Below, piece after piece: positions 61,968 to 64,000 of a DNA stretch of 64,000 nucleotides; position 1 is the first letter of the stretch; each line of letters opens with the position of its first letter. Source of the stretch: Gonatopus flavifemur (Eukaryota > Arthropoda > Insecta > Hymenoptera > Dryinidae). The DNA lies in NCBI GenBank assembly GCA_018340375.1, contig JAFFJZ010000003.1, forward strand, positions 13,764,001 to 13,828,000, read 5' to 3'. The notes beneath the pieces were generated by a model. That model was not told the origin of the DNA and searched no databases. It saw only the letters and a program-made list of their open reading frames with translations. Made by a program: the position numbers and the translations under genes.

Positions 61968-63340
61968 TCACTTTATTGCCTCAATCGTCTCAAAACGCTT
62001 TCCGCGAAGTGGTAACTCGAGTCGCGGGAATAGGAAAAAATCAGAAGGAGCCATATCAGGTGAATACGGAGCTTGAGGAACGGTATGAACATTGTTTTTA
62101 GTCAAATAATCGCGTACAAGATGAGATGTGTGTGCCGGTGCGTTAACGTGCAGAAAATACCGACTTCCAACCAACCATAACAATCGAAACAGTACTGGTA
62201 CAACACTGATTACCAGGGTTGGTTGCCAACGTTGTAACGTGGTTGAAGTAACAACCAGTACAATGTTGTTGTAACGCCGATAGTCAATGCTGATTTGCCA
62301 ACGTTCATTTAAAACTCGTTCAACGTTGTCCATTATGTGTGGTTTAATACGGCAAAATTTTGAAGAAATTATTATTCATGTTCTCGAATTGACTTCTTCA
62401 CATGTTTTCGGATTATTCATTCGTTTCAAGAAACGATTCAAACTTCAGCAACATACGAACAGATGTGTTATATTTTTTACTTTCGATATAACCATGGACA
62501 TTAGCTGAAAATATATAATTATTTTCATTAGCTACGTACAAAGGCTTAAATGGATTACCATCACCGGTTGAAAATCAATTGTCAATGTTGGTATACAATG
62601 AAAAACCAGTACTGATTCAGGGTTGATGTTAACGTTGACCCAGTATTGGTGAACAACGCCGTACCAGTGTTGATCAGCGTTATCATTCCGGGTTTACTCC
62701 AACGTTGTTTGCCAACAGTTGGCAGTTGGCGAATAACGTTATTCCAGTACTGGATCGTTCGTCAATTTCTGCATGGGGAGTTATCTCTCCACAATTCTGG
62801 TCTCTTGCGACGAATGTTTTCCCTCGAACGCTTCAATACGCTCACGTAATATTCCTTATTCCCTGTCCGACCTGGTGGGAGAAATTCGGAGTGGACCACA
62901 CCACGGCAATCAAAGGAAACAGTCAACAAAACCTTGATTTTAGATCGACTCTGTCGCGGTTTTTTAGGTTTTGACTGCGATGCTGTTTCTTCGACTCGTC
63001 TCATGGCCAAAATATTGTGCATAACGTTATGCACCGATTCGAACGAGATATCAAGATCGGATGCTATCTCCCTAATGCTCACACGATGATTCGCGAGGAC
63101 GATTTCTTTAATTTTATCCATATTTTCGTCAGTGATACCGGTGGATGGACGACCGGAACGAGGCAAATCATCAATCACGATACGACCTGCTTTGAACTCT
63201 TTGTACCACTCGTACGCTTGTGTTTTCGACATCGTCGAGTCCCCGTAGGTTTCTGTTAACATCTTCAACGCTTCCGCACATGAAATTTTGTTAGAAACAC
63301 AAAATTTTAGCCAAACTCTTTGCTCAAGCAAATTCGACAT
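61968..63340 (-). pseudogene. Mariner transposase, broken
   Basis: Read on the minus strand from MSNLLEQRVWLKFCV (63340). The helix-turn-helix half is well kept (AYEWYKEFKAGR, DLPRSGRPSTG, VSIREIASDLDIS). After HNILAMRRV the reading jumps to the KKPRQSRSKIKVLLTV region, so about 70-90 residues usually holding the first catalytic Asp (VDETW-like) are deleted. PELWRDNS is followed by about 0.59 kb of foreign DNA, and the frame then resumes with YFLHVNAPAHTSHLV. The usual HHDNAPAH here reads HVNAPAH, so the second catalytic Asp is gone too. SPDMAPSDFFLFPRL keeps the third. The frame stops after ETIEAIK, some 30-60 residues short, near the terminal repeat. It is clearly non-functional. Confidence 0.9.
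62170..62760. mobile_element. CAACGTTG-rich element inserted in the mariner
   Basis: It lies between two halves of the transposase frame. The left has CAATCGAAACAGTACTGGTA and the right, on the other strand, has CGATCCAGTACTGGAATAAC, an imperfect inverted pair. The interior repeats CAACGTTG, CCAGTACTGG and GTTGGTTGCCAACGTTG palindromes. Exact ends are not resolved. Confidence 0.65.
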
Positions 63341-63514
63341 TGCGAAATTCGCAGAACACAACAAACCCTGACTCGTTTACAAGGCAACACGCACTAACTT
63401 CTGACGAATGAGGCGCAAACATATGAAATAACATGGAAAACAAAAGATTCCGACAATATCTCAAGCGCGGTTTGTTTGAATGAAGAATTCCGGGTACTTT
63501 TTGATCAGAAGGTA

Positions 63515-64000
63515 CATCTCAAAGTAATCGACGAGCAAGCAAACTTCACATCAATGTGAATTGTCCACATTTTATCGGAAATTTACTGGAAAATGATAGT
63601 AAAAATCTCACAAAGTCTGAGATTTGTAGTGAAACTTGTGGAAAAACTTGACCCATGATCGGAATTTTCAACTACAGCGACAAAAGTTATCGCTGTAGGA
63701 GCTGAAAATTAGCTCTTCGTTCACACACAATGCGAATTGTTAGCTACAGTAGGGAATGATTTTTTCCCGTGTGTTTGAGGAATGAAGATTGATCGTATTA
63801 ATGAACCAACAGGTGAAAATTTATCCCAGCAAATGAAACGAAGGAATAACCGTTATCTTTCCACGAGTCTTCTCAATTCAACGAATTAAAACTTCAAAGA
63901 TTATCGAATCCCGCAAAACATAAATGTTTGCCTTATTGAGAGGATCAACTTCGTCGGACGGAGTATCTTGTCGTTGACTTCACCATCAAGTCATTATCGC
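63515..64000. other. Non-coding end of window
   Basis: AT-rich, without genes. 63664-63772 contains TACAGCGACAAAAGTTATCGCTGTA and TTAGCTACAGTA followed by TTTTTTCCCGTGT, which resembles the right end of a GCTG/CAGC-type element. Confidence 0.4.

Larger units (their letters stand above)
61900..63514 (-). mobile_element. Mariner (IS630-Tc1-mariner) element with a nested insertion
   Basis: Perfect 29-bp terminal inverted repeats lie at 61900-61928 and 63486-63514 (TACCTTCTGATCAAAAAGTA plus CCCGGAATT, TA included). The minus-strand transposase is in two parts (63364-62762 and about 62170-61968). The element is inactive, as described under the transposase entry, but the intact ends would still allow mobilisation by an active relative. 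Confidence 0.9.

Overview
This window is AT-rich nuclear DNA of an insect. The three clear genes have compact exons with GT/AG introns, and two of the proteins compare closely with the Drosophila proteins Zip99C and Nlp. Hymenoptera is my best guess for the order, from overall texture and transposon content, but nothing in the window proves it.

Genes. (1) 13.2-20.5 kb, plus strand: the last four coding exons of a ZIP13/Zip99C zinc/iron transporter. Its 5' exon(s) were not found in the first 13 kb. (2) 21.9-24.4 kb, minus strand, tail to tail with the first: a complete four-exon SIL1 gene, the ER nucleotide exchange factor for BiP, ending in an HDEL-type retention signal. (3) 28.2-31.1 kb, plus strand: a complete nucleoplasmin-like histone chaperone (Nlp) with two in-frame alternative terminal exons. 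(4) 59.9-60.7 kb, minus strand: a probable small secreted-protein gene with TATA box, signal-peptide exon and a 139-codon reading frame. A decayed tandem copy lies at 56.6-57.0 kb and has lost its TATA box, start codon and splice donor. The first two genes serve the secretory pathway (metal supply and folding), but nothing in the sequence shows they are co-regulated.

The other roughly 55 kb is intergenic or intronic and is full of short inverted-repeat elements. Many end in a CAC(G/C/T)GAGA(A)AAAA-like motif and sit between TA dinucleotides. Within the set the interior is often one short palindromic word repeated many times on both strands: GATCTA, GCTGnnnCAGC, CTCTGA/TCAGAG, GAGTGA/TCACTC or TTCTTGA/TCAAGAA. 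Two TTAA-type foldbacks (9.3-10.0 and 38.1-38.4 kb), a 1.18-kb element with a 0.2-kb derivative, and an LTR plus primer-binding-site remnant (37.1-37.4 kb) are also present. A dead mariner with perfect 29-bp ends (61.9-63.5 kb) has itself been split by another inverted-repeat element.

Two CpG-rich stretches (46.3-48.5 and 54.7-55.9 kb) look like promoter or first-exon DNA of genes whose coding exons I cannot see. I found no rRNA, tRNA or CRISPR array. The most unusual signal is the set of self-similar elements that share ends but have different repeated palindromic cores.
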